A program made the translations under genes and the position numbers. Below, piece after piece: positions 34,198 through 42,059 of a stretch of 64,000 bases of DNA; position 1 is the first letter of the stretch, and every line of letters begins with the position of its first letter. The notes below the pieces were generated by a model that was given only the letters and a program-made list of their open reading frames with translations, was not told the DNA's origin and ran no database searches. Source of the stretch: an uncultured Atopobiaceae bacterium (GTDB lineage: Bacteria; Actinomycetota; Coriobacteriia; Coriobacteriales; Atopobiaceae); contig CAKVON010000010.1 in the NCBI GenBank assembly GCA_934792625.1, positions 1 to 64,000 on the forward strand, in the 5' to 3' direction.

Positions 34198-34860
34198 ATG
34201 CCCATCCAGAAGAACCGGGTCAACGGCCCGATCTCGAGCCCTGACACGCGCTCGGGCGCATTCGCCCGCTCGGACGAGCGCCCCTCCCTCGACGAGCTCA
34301 TCGCCCGCGCGGACTCGGAGTCGCGCGAGCACGGCCAACGCGAGGTCGCCGCCGCAAGGTTGGCCGAGTTCGACGCGAGCGATGCCTACCGCCGAAGCAG
34401 GGAGGACCTCCTTGCCCTGGTTGGCCCCATCGTCGACGTCCTGCCGACCATGGAGGGCTACCAGCGGGAAAAGGTCCCCGGCTTCTGCCCGTCGTCCGGC
34501 GCCTCGGCCGCGAAGGAGCCTCCCGTCGAGGTCGACCCCGATTGCCTGGGGTTGGTTAACCCCGCGATCGTGTTTACGCACGACATGAAGGAGTCTCCCT
34601 ACAGCCCGCTCGTCCTCTCGGACGACGATTCGTACCAGGAGGCCCTTGACGCGACCGAGATGCTCTCGCAGTTTTGGGAGGGCACGGCCTCTGCCAACGA
34701 GCTGTCGCTCGCCCGTGCCCTCATCGTGCACGTCGTGTTGGCCTACCCCGACCTGCGCGAGGCCGTCTTCGAGCGTGCGTCAATCGTCGCGCGCGGCCTG
34801 TCAGGGTCCGTCCGCTGGTGTTTCGAGGGATGGTCTAAGGCCTCCGACACCCTGCGTTAG
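34198..34860 (+). CDS. Unknown protein, third gene of the ClpP-VirD4 operon
   Basis: 220 aa, acidic, soluble and probably helical. An N-terminal polar region (residues 1-60) leads to helical stretches (DAYRRSREDLLALVGPIVDVLPTME; ALDATEMLSQFWEGTASANELSLARALIVHVVLAYPD; AVFERASIVARGLSGSVRWCFEGW). A central part contains a serine/alanine-rich linker and VDPDCLGLVNPAIVFTHDMKESPYSPLVL. I recognise no domain. ATG 34198 has AAGGAGAG 6 nt upstream, and the gene starts 9 nt after the ATPase stop, so it is expressed with it and is a candidate adaptor, substrate or regulator. Confidence 0.75.
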   Translation: MPIQKNRVNGPISSPDTRSGAFARSDERPSLDELIARADSESREHGQREVAAARLAEFDASDAYRRSREDLLALVGPIVDVLPTMEGYQREKVPGFCPSSGASAAKEPPVEVDPDCLGLVNPAIVFTHDMKESPYSPLVLSDDDSYQEALDATEMLSQFWEGTASANELSLARALIVHVVLAYPDLREAVFERASIVARGLSGSVRWCFEGWSKASDTLR

Positions 34861-34876
34861 CCAGGCGCATCTCGCA

Positions 34877-34887
34877 CTGCCGAGAAG
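34877..34887 (-). repeat. Copy of 11-bp element (CTGCCGAGAAG on +)
   Basis: First of two copies spaced 13 bp apart in the convergent gap after the unknown protein gene. Confidence 0.85.
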
Positions 34888-34889
34888 GA

Positions 34890-34900
34890 CTGCCGAGAAG
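34890..34900 (-). repeat. Copy of 11-bp element (CTGCCGAGAAG on +)
   Basis: Second tandem copy. A one-mismatch inverse copy, CTTCTCGGCGG, closes the hairpin at 34950-34960. Confidence 0.85.
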
Positions 34901-34906
34901 GACTAT

Positions 34907-34955
34907 CGAGAGGGGCGGGCGGCCCCGGCTCACGGTGGAGGGGGCCGCCCTTCTC
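34907..34955. terminator. Bidirectional hairpin in convergent gap
   Basis: GGGCGGCCCC (34916-34925) pairs with GGGGCCGCCC (34940-34949); the arms extend through CGAGAG and CTTCTCG. It lies between two converging operons and lacks a long U-tract. Confidence 0.6.
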
Positions 34956-35019
34956 GGCGGATACGCGCGCGTCTGCCTCGTGGCACGCCTGTCTCGCGAC
35001 GCGTCGCCTCGTGGCGCGC

Positions 35020-36471
35020 CTACCTCATGGCCGTGGGCCTGTCGGCGTAGCCGAAGTGGCCCTGCTCGGCGTACTTGTCCATGTCGGACGCTGCCATGCC
35101 CTGTGACCGGTCCTCGCAGTGGCGCTTCCCGTACATCGGGTCGCCCTCGTCGTCCCACAGGCGGTTTGCCACCGGCGCCCAGGCGCGTGCGGCCTCGACG
35201 GTCTTCTCGCGAAGCTGCTCCGGGGTCTCCTTCTCCACCAGGTCGGTGGAGTGGGCGCCGCTCTCGGCCACGAGCTCGGGCAACGTGTCGGGGTTCTCGA
35301 GCATGGGGCAGGGCTTGAGGTGGTTGGCGTTGAAGGGCTGGCCCTCGTAGTACTTCATGAAGATGGGGCTGGCCAGGGCGTCGAGCAGGCTCGTGTCGTG
35401 GATGTTTGCGTTGGAGTAGTGGATGAACACGCACGGCTCGACGTCGCCTGCGGCGTTGATGTGCAGGTAGCGACGGCCGCCGGCGATGCAGCCGCCCACG
35501 TACTCGCCGTCGTTTTGGAAGTCGAGCGTGAACAGCGGCTTCTTCTCGCGCATCTCGCGGACGAAGCGATACATGCGCTCACGCTGCTCGGGCGTGGGGA
35601 TGAGGTCGGCCGTGGCGGCGCGACCCACCGGCATGAAGTGGAAGTACCAGCAGAACAGCGCGCCCTTCTCGATCATCCAGTCCATGTTCTGCTTGGTGGC
35701 CACCGTGTCAGCGTTGGCGCGCGTCCAGCAGCACGAGATGCCAAACGGCAGCTGGTGGGAGCGCAGCAGGTCCATCGCGGCCTCGATCTTGGCGTAGGTG
35801 CCCTCGCCGCGGCGGGCGTCGGTCGTGTGCTCGTTGCCTTCGGCAGAGATTGCGGGCACGAAGTTGCCTACGCGGATCATGTCCTGGCAGAACTCCTCGT
35901 CGATGAGGGTGGCGTTGGTGAAGCAGAGGAACACGCAGTCGGGGTGCTTCTCGCAGATCTTGATGAGGTCATGCTTGCGCACGAGCGGCTCGCCGCCCGT
36001 GTAGATGTATATGTGGGTGCCCAGCGCCTTGCCCTGGCTGACGATCGAGTCGATGTCGTCGAACGAGAGGTTCTGCTGGTGGCCGTACTCCGCCGCCCAG
36101 CAGCCGGTGCAGCGCAGGTTGCAGGCGCTCGTCGGGTCCAGAAGGATGGCCCACGGGATGTTGCGCTTGTACTTCTCGCGAGCCCTCTCCTGGACGGGCC
36201 ACGCTAGCAGATTGCCGTCGATTAGGAGCGCCTTGATCAGCTTGGTGCGCATCTCGGGGTTGAGTTGGAATACGCGCATCATGAGGTCGTACCAGTTGCC
36301 GCGGCTCTTGATGACGTCGGTGAACGCCTGGCGCTGGACGGGGAACACGTTGTCCGGCACGAGCCTGTTGACGAGGTCCATGATCTTGTCGATGTTCTCG
36401 GTGGGGTTCTCGTCGAGATAGTCGACGAGCTTGTTGAGCGCCGCGCGCTCGGCGGTCTGGGTGAGTGACAT
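35020..36471 (-). CDS. Radical SAM/SPASM-type protein
   Basis: 483 aa. Radical SAM cluster CNLRCTGC (Cys117, Cys121, Cys124) following ILLDPTSA, with GGEPLVRKHDL and the central barrel. A later cysteine set (YVGGCIAGGRRYLHINAAGDVEPCVFIHYSN ... LKPCPML) resembles a SPASM/twitch auxiliary cluster site. The N-terminal about 100 residues are helical and not part of the barrel. Substrate unknown; similar large proteins occur in Coriobacteria and Clostridia. M 36469-36471 follows GGGAGGATCGC. Divergent from a TetR gene with direct repeats between them. Confidence 0.88.
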   Translation of the reverse strand: MSLTQTAERAALNKLVDYLDENPTENIDKIMDLVNRLVPDNVFPVQRQAFTDVIKSRGNWYDLMMRVFQLNPEMRTKLIKALLIDGNLLAWPVQERAREKYKRNIPWAILLDPTSACNLRCTGCWAAEYGHQQNLSFDDIDSIVSQGKALGTHIYIYTGGEPLVRKHDLIKICEKHPDCVFLCFTNATLIDEEFCQDMIRVGNFVPAISAEGNEHTTDARRGEGTYAKIEAAMDLLRSHQLPFGISCCWTRANADTVATKQNMDWMIEKGALFCWYFHFMPVGRAATADLIPTPEQRERMYRFVREMREKKPLFTLDFQNDGEYVGGCIAGGRRYLHINAAGDVEPCVFIHYSNANIHDTSLLDALASPIFMKYYEGQPFNANHLKPCPMLENPDTLPELVAESGAHSTDLVEKETPEQLREKTVEAARAWAPVANRLWDDEGDPMYGKRHCEDRSQGMAASDMDKYAEQGHFGYADRPTAMR

Positions 36472-36521
36472 GCGATCCTCCCGTTGTGTGCGACTCCTGT
36501 GCGATTTCAGTAGATACTACC

Positions 36522-36568
36522 CATGTGTGGAATAACTAACATGTGTGGAATAACATGTGTGACTATTC
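36522..36568. promoter_or_regulatory. Direct repeats CATGTGTGGAATAAC in divergent promoter
   Basis: CATGTGTGGAATAAC at 36522-36536 and 36540-36554, 18 bp apart, with a diverged third copy (CATGTGTGACTATTC) at 36554-36568. Located between the radical SAM gene and its divergent TetR regulator; a likely operator array. Confidence 0.75.
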
Positions 36569-36626
36569 AACGAAGTCGGGTCCGATGTGGACAAATCCAC
36601 AGTTCGGGACACTGATGGGAGGAACC

Positions 36627-37343
36627 GTGGCTGCAAGGGAAGCGCGTGCCGACAAGGGATTGCGTGCCGAGAAGGACCGTCGGGTCGACGCCGCCTTACC
36701 CGTGGCCGGCCCCGATGCGTCTCGTGTCGACAGGAGGGTCGCCCGCAGTCGCGCGGCGATTCTGGGGGCGTTCGAGAAGCTCCTCGGCGAGCGGCCGCTC
36801 GCGCAGATAACCGTCTCGGCCATCGCGCGCGAGGCAAACATCGACCGCAAGACCTTCTACACGCACTTTGGCTCGGTCGACGGCCTTCTGGACGCCATCG
36901 CGCAGAGCGTCGTCACGCAGATTGCCGACGCCGTCGAGCTGGCCGTCGGCAACGCCGCAATCGAGGGAGGGGAGAGGGCGCGCGAGGCAGTCCACGTGCT
37001 CTTCCGGGCGGTCAACGCCGCCATACGGGACAACCTGCTGCTGAACCGGCGCCTGATGGAGAACCTGCCCGCAGACGACCTCATGTCGCGCGTGCGCGGC
37101 TCGCTGGAGCGCGAGATCTCCGCGAGGAGGCTGCTGCCCGACGACCTTCTCGATGAGCTGTACGACTACTACGTCTCGTTCATCCTGTCGGGGATCGTCG
37201 GGATCTACCGCGCCTGGGCCCTCTCCGACGGGTCGGTCCCGCTGGAGCGTGTGTCCCGGGTGGCCGACGACCTTACCATGCGGGGCCTGATGAGCCTGGA
37301 GGGGCCTGCGTCCGCCGACGCGCCCGCATCCGAGCTGCCGTAG
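36627..37343 (+). CDS. TetR-family regulator
   Basis: 238 aa from GTG 36627 (GGGAGGA just upstream; ATG 36615 is an alternative in frame). Residues about 30-85 form the HTH: RVARSRAAILGAFEKLLGERPLAQITVSAIAREANIDRKTFYTHFGSVDGLL. The C-terminal region resembles the TetR_C_33/AcrR ligand domain (LLPDDLLDELYDYYVSFILSGIVGIYRAWA). The long polar N-terminal tail before the HTH is unusual. Divergent from the radical SAM gene; it probably represses it and itself through the direct repeats at 36522-36568. Confidence 0.86.
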   Translation: MAAREARADKGLRAEKDRRVDAALPVAGPDASRVDRRVARSRAAILGAFEKLLGERPLAQITVSAIAREANIDRKTFYTHFGSVDGLLDAIAQSVVTQIADAVELAVGNAAIEGGERAREAVHVLFRAVNAAIRDNLLLNRRLMENLPADDLMSRVRGSLEREISARRLLPDDLLDELYDYYVSFILSGIVGIYRAWALSDGSVPLERVSRVADDLTMRGLMSLEGPASADAPASELP

Positions 37344-37425
37344 GCCTGCCGCCCGCGCATGTGCCGGGCCCATGCCCGGTATCGTGGTGCAATAGGTAGA
37401 CGGCGCCCATGGGGTCGCCGCCTGC

Positions 37426-37436
37426 CTGCCGAGAAG
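37426..37436 (-). repeat. Copy of 11-bp element (CTGCCGAGAAG on +)
   Basis: In the 139-bp gap before the small membrane protein gene, 46 nt upstream of its ATG. Confidence 0.85.
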
Positions 37437-37482
37437 TGCGCTCGACTCGGGGCGCCCACAACCCTTCGGAGGTCCGATACCC

Positions 37483-37794
37483 ATGGCAGTGGTTGGACTG
37501 TTGCTCTTCTGGCCGGTCGTGTTTTTGTGCGCCGGCGTTGCCATCTTGATCGGAGCCGCGGGCGCCGTCGTCAACTCGCTTGCGTTTCCGCTGCTCATCG
37601 CCTCGACCGTTGCCTCGGCGGTTGCCTTTGGCGTTGCGGTCCATGCGGCGTGGAAGAGGTTTCACGACCACGTGGACGTTCCCTTGCGCAGAGTCGTGAT
37701 CGCGGAGGCGGTCATTCTCGCGGTGGCGTTCGCGCTCTTCTGCGCGGCGACGTTCTACGGCGCGAACGCGCTCGTGGACTGGCTGCAGGCCTAG
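37483..37794 (+). CDS. Small membrane protein, unknown
   Basis: 103 aa with three hydrophobic helices (about residues 3-27, 31-55 and 71-97), joined by short polar loops including AWKRFHDHVDVPLRR. No recognisable family. ATG 37483 follows CGGAGG. It precedes an ArsC-like gene by about 107 nt on the same strand; no functional link is evident. Confidence 0.7.
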   Translation: MAVVGLLLFWPVVFLCAGVAILIGAAGAVVNSLAFPLLIASTVASAVAFGVAVHAAWKRFHDHVDVPLRRVVIAEAVILAVAFALFCAATFYGANALVDWLQA

Positions 37795-37901
37795 TCCCGG
37801 CCGACGCGGCAACCAGTGGCGCCCGCCCGATGCGCCCGCCCGACACCTCCGCCCAACACCCCATGTTCGATTGCCAACCCACACGCCACGGGAGTGCCCA
37901 C

Positions 37902-38243
37902 GTGAACATCCAGATCTTCGGCACCAAGAAGAGCTTCGACACCAAGAAGGCCCAGCGCTGGTTCAAGGAGCGTCGCATTCGCTTCCAGTTCGTTGACCTT
38001 CGCGAGAAGGACATGAGCAAGGGCGAGTTGCGTTCGGTCATGCAGGCCGCGGGTGGCCTGGACGCGGTCCTGGACCCCAAGGCCAAGGATGCCGACACGC
38101 TCGCCCTGGTGCAGAACCTCGCCGAGAGCCAGCGCTTCGACAAGCTGTTGGAGAACCAGCAGCTTCTGCGCGAGCCAATCGTGCGCAACGGCCGCCAGGC
38201 GACGGTCGGCTACCGACCCGAGGTCTGGGAGGCCTGGGAGTAG
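37902..38243 (+). CDS. ArsC/Spx-family protein
   Basis: 113 aa thioredoxin-fold protein: IFGTKKSFDTKKAQRWFKERRIRFQFVDLREKDMSKGEL and LREPIVRNGRQATVGYRPEVWEAW. The CxxC/CX5R redox centre of true Spx or arsenate reductase is missing (GTKKSFDT where Cys is usual), so it is a YffB/ArsC-like protein without the catalytic Cys. Start GTG 37902, GGAG 7 nt upstream. It is convergent with the next gene by 4 nt. Confidence 0.86.
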   Translation: MNIQIFGTKKSFDTKKAQRWFKERRIRFQFVDLREKDMSKGELRSVMQAAGGLDAVLDPKAKDADTLALVQNLAESQRFDKLLENQQLLREPIVRNGRQATVGYRPEVWEAWE

Positions 38244-38247
38244 GGCC

Positions 38248-38724
38248 CTACCTCTCCTGAATCTGCTTTCCGCAGAGGTGCTCGATGTCGATCTGGTAGA
38301 GCTGTGCGGCAGCGGCGCCCTTGGCTACCTCGGCCTGCGCCTCGGCGGGGTCGGGATAGTACTTGAGCGCGAGCTCGCGGACCTTCTCGACAGTGAGCTC
38401 GCGGTCCTCGATGAGGTGGCAGCGGCCGAAGGCGACGGTGCTGCGCACGTAGGGGGCCCACTCGCCCTCGACGCGGATGTCCTCGCCGATAACCGTGAAG
38501 CAGACTCGGTCGTCGCGACGCAGGGAGTCGACCTTGTGGCCGGCCTTGGCGCCGTGGAAGTAGATGCGGTTTGCCTCCGCGTCGAAGACGTAGTTGACGG
38601 GCAGCGCGAAGGGGTAGCCGTCGTCACCGTTGACGGCCAGGATGCCACGGCGGCCGCGGAGCAGAACCTCGCGGGCGCCTTCGTCGGAAATCGCGTTTGA
38701 CTTGCGTCGAAGTGGCCTGAACAT
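38248..38724 (-). CDS. Pyridoxamine 5'-phosphate oxidase-family protein
   Basis: 158 aa split-barrel flavoprotein of the NimA/PNPOx-like group: RRGILAVNGDDGYPFALPVNYVFD, IYFHGAKAGHKVDSLRRDDRVCFTVIGED and AFGRCHLIEDRE are typical. Family members bind FMN or heme; in NimA the activity is nitroimidazole reduction. M 38722-38724 was chosen because the preceding codons fall in the neighbouring gene's region. It overlaps nothing and is followed leftward by the convergent ArsC-like gene. Confidence 0.9.
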   Translation of the reverse strand: MFRPLRRKSNAISDEGAREVLLRGRRGILAVNGDDGYPFALPVNYVFDAEANRIYFHGAKAGHKVDSLRRDDRVCFTVIGEDIRVEGEWAPYVRSTVAFGRCHLIEDRELTVEKVRELALKYYPDPAEAQAEVAKGAAAAQLYQIDIEHLCGKQIQER

Positions 38725-38734
38725 GGTGTGCCCC

Positions 38735-39127
38735 CTAGCGATCGAGCTCCTTGCGAACCCTGCCGTCCAGCACGAGGCCGGCCAGTGCGAGGACGGCTGC
38801 AGCCGCGGGTGCCGCGGCGGCCACGGTCGTGCCTGCCATTGCCATGACGGCGGCCGCGCCGACACCGGCTACGAGAGCCAGGATCGAGACGACGTTGTGG
38901 CTGCCCAGGGCGCTCGGGCGGTTGGCACCGCGGATGCCGCCGGCGCAGCAGACGAGGCCAAGCAGCGCGCAGGCGACGCAGAGCGCCTTGCCGAGCCAGG
39001 GCGTGTCGGCGACGATGCCGCTCGCGTCCGCGGCAGGCGTCGCGACGAGGGCGACGACCACGACGACGATGGCGGCGACAAACTGGATGAGGCTGACGAT
39101 CTTGAGTGCCTTGCGGTTCTCGGACAT
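38735..39127 (-). CDS. Membrane protein, unknown, four helices
   Basis: 130 aa with four alanine/valine-rich transmembrane segments (about 9-29, 39-57, 68-90 and 96-113). N-terminal MSENRKALKIVSLIQFVAAIVVVVVALV. No family recognised. M 39125-39127 follows GAGGGAGAAGCC. Reads towards the PNPOx gene, 10 nt away, so the two are likely co-transcribed. Confidence 0.7.
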   Translation of the reverse strand: MSENRKALKIVSLIQFVAAIVVVVVALVATPAADASGIVADTPWLGKALCVACALLGLVCCAGGIRGANRPSALGSHNVVSILALVAGVGAAAVMAMAGTTVAAAAPAAAAVLALAGLVLDGRVRKELDR

Positions 39128-39177
39128 GGCTTCTCCCTCACTGGTGTTCGCAAAGGTTTGCTGCCGATACGATAGAC

Positions 39178-39227
39178 GAAAAAGAGGGGCCAGGCACGCC
39201 CGAGGGGTTGTCGGGCATGCCTGGCCG
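39178..39227 (-). terminator. Terminator of the aldo/keto reductase gene
   Basis: Stem of 16 bp with one mismatch (39212-39227 with 39189-39204); leftward it is followed by CCTCTTTTTC. Confidence 0.88.
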
Positions 39228-39278
39228 TTGGGGTCTTGCGTCGCCTGGCGCCTTGTCAGGGCCTGCGGGGCCGTGGAA

Positions 39279-40172
39279 CTACTCGCTGTCCAGCGGCATC
39301 TTGTGCGTGGGCGGCGGGAAGGCCTCGTCGATCGCGGCGAGGTCGGCCTCGTCCAGGTGGACGCGTGCCGCCGCGGCGTTGCTCTCGGCGTGTGCGGCAC
39401 GGCCGGTGCGCGGGGCGGTGATGGTGTGGCCGTCGCGGATGTTCCAGGCGAGAAGGACCTGCTGGACGGTGGCGTCGTGCTTCTGGGCGATCTGGGCCAG
39501 AACCGGGCTGTCCATGAGGCCCTCGCGCAGGCGGCCGGCCTGGGCGAGCGGGCAGTACGACATCAGCGTGACGTTGTGCTCGCGCATCCAGGGGATGAGG
39601 TCGAACTCGATGCCGCGGGAGCCCATGTGGTAGAGCACCTGGTTGATCTGGCAGTTCTCGCCACCCGGGATCGAGAAGAGCTCCTCCATGTCGGCGACGT
39701 CGTAGTTGGAGACGCCCCAGGCGCGGATGAGGCCCTGCTCGCGAAGCTCCTCGAGGCAGGCGACGGTCTCGGCCAGGGGCACGTCACCCTCGCGCCAGTG
39801 GTGCAGGTAGAGGTCCATCTGCTCGATGCCCATGCGGTCAAGCGAGGCGCGACAGCAGTCGAAGATGTGGTCGCGCCCGGCGTTCCACGGGTACACCTTG
39901 GAGATGACGTAGAGCTCGTCGCGGGTGTGGTCGGCCATGATCTTGCGCATGGCGTCGCCCAGCAGGACCTCGGCCGCGCCCTCGCCGTACATCTCGGCGG
40001 TGTCGATCAGGGTGAGGCCTGCCTCGTAGCCGCGAACGAGCGACTCGAGCTCGCGGTCGTAGATGGCGGGGTCCTCACCCAGGTACCAGGTGCCCTCGCC
40101 CAGGGCGGGGACCACGTCCCCGTTTGGGAGCGTGACCTGCGGCATGTTGTTGGCGACGACGTTTTTGGCCAT
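39279..40172 (-). CDS. Aldo/keto reductase (third in window)
   Basis: 297 aa. Catalytic Asp/Tyr in LIDTAEMYGEGAAE, Lys in YVISKVYPWN, His in DLYLHHWREG; LAWNIRDGHTITAPRTGRAAHAESN is the cofactor end. Related to the YeaE group of NADPH-dependent reductases. M 40170-40172 has GGAGGG just upstream. Single gene with its own terminator, divergent from the zinc-ribbon propeller genes. Confidence 0.92.
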   Translation of the reverse strand: MAKNVVANNMPQVTLPNGDVVPALGEGTWYLGEDPAIYDRELESLVRGYEAGLTLIDTAEMYGEGAAEVLLGDAMRKIMADHTRDELYVISKVYPWNAGRDHIFDCCRASLDRMGIEQMDLYLHHWREGDVPLAETVACLEELREQGLIRAWGVSNYDVADMEELFSIPGGENCQINQVLYHMGSRGIEFDLIPWMREHNVTLMSYCPLAQAGRLREGLMDSPVLAQIAQKHDATVQQVLLAWNIRDGHTITAPRTGRAAHAESNAAAARVHLDEADLAAIDEAFPPPTHKMPLDSE

Positions 40173-40457
40173 GGGCCCTCCTAACATCGGGTTCCGTTAT
40201 CTTTAAGGTAGCGGCTGTCGCGGATTGCCCGTGTGCCCGACCGCCCGACAGCGCGAGGCGCGTCGCGAGCGGTCGTTTTGACGGATGGGACGAGTTGCCC
40301 GTCCGATTGTTTTGCTTGTGCAAAGGCATGGCTGTCCGGTGCGGTGACGTGCCGTTTCTTGGGCTAGACTTCAGCATGTCAGCAATGCTGTTGATGGCCT
40401 GGCCACCATTCCAGACCGTTCTTGTCTGTAGGAGACGTCTCGTAGGGGAGAGCTGCC

Positions 40458-41846
40458 ATGTTCTGTTCGAAGTGCGGTACCCAATTGGATGACGGGGTCA
40501 GGTTCTGCCCCAAGTGCGGCGCGCCCGTCGCCGGCGCCGATGCGTCTGGCGTGACGACTACCGGCGTCACGACCGACACGACGACCACCGGCGTTGGCCC
40601 CGAGTCGGGCACGACGACCGGGGCCAAGGTCCGCAAGCGCAACCCGCTGGCGTTCGTCGTGGCCGTCCTTATCGTCATCGCCACTGTCTGCGGTGGCGCC
40701 TACTTGGCCCTGAACCTCGTCGGTGCCGCCACGGGAGGCGGCAACCCCGTGGACAAGGTCCTTCCGCCCGCGGTCTCGGGCGCCGAGCGCGGCGAGGGCA
40801 ACACGAAGGCGAACCTAATCAGCGGTGGCAGCGCCTTGTGCGCCGACGGCTACGACTACTTCATCAGCTACAGGAAGGGTGGCATCTATCGCGCCAAGGT
40901 CGGCAGCGACGAGATCGAGAAGGTCTATGGCCTCGAGAGCGATGGCACGCAGTATGCCAACTGCCTCAACTATGATGGCGGCCGCATCTACTTCCTCGAG
41001 ACGACGTACGACACCGAAAGCGCGAGCAGCGAGATGTGCATCAAGTCGGTCAAGGTCGACGGCTCCGACAAGCAGACCGTCACCGAGCTCGACGCCAAGG
41101 ACGGTGACCTCAACTTCAGCTATACCGGCCTCTACATCTACGACGGCACCCTATATGTGACCGCCAACGGCTGGAGTAGCGACTCCAGCTCCACCAAGGA
41201 CACCTTCAAGGTCATGAGCCTCAAGAAGGATGGTTCTGACGAGAAGGAGATCATGTCCGAGAGCAGTAGCCGAGGCTACATGAGTTCTATCGTGACCAAG
41301 GACCGAGTCTACTGGGTCATCAACCCCTCCTCGAGCGACAGCTCCGACACCAAGGGCATCATCTGCTCCCAGAAGCTCGATGGCTCCGACTACAAGGAGG
41401 TCTATACCAGCGGCGTCGGCTACCTGCAGGTCAAGAACATCCGCGACGGTCGCATCTACCTGTACGAGAGCTCCAGCAATTCAAACAAGCAGGTCTGGTC
41501 CAGCATCAAGGAGGATGGATCCGACCGTAAGGAGATCACCTCCTTCAGCAACGATGGCGGCAGCGGCTACTCCTACTGCATCGGATTTAGCGAGAAGAAC
41601 CTCTTCTTCGTGACGACCTCGGAGTACGGCGAGGTGGACAAGCTTTGGTCCCTGCCCGTCGAGGGTGGCGAGAAGACCGAGGTCGAGAGCCCCGACTCCA
41701 GCCTGTACAACCCCACCGTCTATGATGCCGGCGATCACGTAATCGTCATGGGCAATGGCCAGGATGTGGCTGGCGGCGGCATGCAGGTTGCGTCCATGAA
41801 GGCCGACGGCTCCGACGCGCACAACTACGTCAAGTCCTCCGACTAG
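40458..41846 (+). CDS. Zinc-ribbon, single-pass membrane protein with DUF5050-like propeller (copy 1)
   Basis: 462 aa. Residues 1-25: zinc ribbon MFCSKCGTQL...RFCPKCGAP. Residues about 26-58 form a Thr/Gly-rich linker, then one transmembrane helix (about 63-85: AFVVAVLIVIATVCGGAYLALNL). The rest is extracytoplasmic and made of repeats like DGGRIYFLE, IKSVKVDGSDKQ, KTDGSDEKEI, KVKNIRDGRIYLYE, which match the DUF5050 beta-propeller pattern (ITNDDGSGYKKLT type). Domains of this kind sense or bind wall and polysaccharide ligands in other proteins. ATG 40458. Followed by a closely related tandem copy. Confidence 0.88.
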   Translation: MFCSKCGTQLDDGVRFCPKCGAPVAGADASGVTTTGVTTDTTTTGVGPESGTTTGAKVRKRNPLAFVVAVLIVIATVCGGAYLALNLVGAATGGGNPVDKVLPPAVSGAERGEGNTKANLISGGSALCADGYDYFISYRKGGIYRAKVGSDEIEKVYGLESDGTQYANCLNYDGGRIYFLETTYDTESASSEMCIKSVKVDGSDKQTVTELDAKDGDLNFSYTGLYIYDGTLYVTANGWSSDSSSTKDTFKVMSLKKDGSDEKEIMSESSSRGYMSSIVTKDRVYWVINPSSSDSSDTKGIICSQKLDGSDYKEVYTSGVGYLQVKNIRDGRIYLYESSSNSNKQVWSSIKEDGSDRKEITSFSNDGGSGYSYCIGFSEKNLFFVTTSEYGEVDKLWSLPVEGGEKTEVESPDSSLYNPTVYDAGDHVIVMGNGQDVAGGGMQVASMKADGSDAHNYVKSSD

Positions 41847-41881
41847 CGCATTGCCCCGTCTTCCCAAACAATACGCCGATT

Positions 41882-41915
41882 CGAAGGGCGCGCCTGCTTG
41901 CGGGTGCGCCCTTCG
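41882..41915 (+). terminator. Hairpin between the two propeller genes
   Basis: CGAAGGGCGC (41882-41891) pairs with GCGCCCTTCG (41906-41915). No U-tract, so termination may be weak. Confidence 0.5.
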
Positions 41916-42022
41916 CGGGATTCCGGGGGTTCTCGCCTCGGGGTAAGGGGCCTTCCCGGGATAGACTTTGGCTAGATAGCAGTGCCGTTCGCGTCGGTTG
42001 GACGCCTCTCGCACCAGTCGTC

Positions 42023-42033
42023 CTTCTCGGCAG
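42023..42033 (+). repeat. Copy of 11-bp element CTTCTCGGCAG
   Basis: 26 nt upstream of the second propeller gene, between its TAGACT/TAGATA promoter-like region and its ribosome binding site. Confidence 0.85.
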
Positions 42034-42059
42034 CAATCGGCCCGTCGAGGGGAGCGAGC

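Noticed and set aside
32191..34860. Integrative conjugative element.
   Set aside because: Only a VirD4-like ATPase is present; no relaxase, VirB4, pilus, integrase or att site is visible and composition matches the surroundings.
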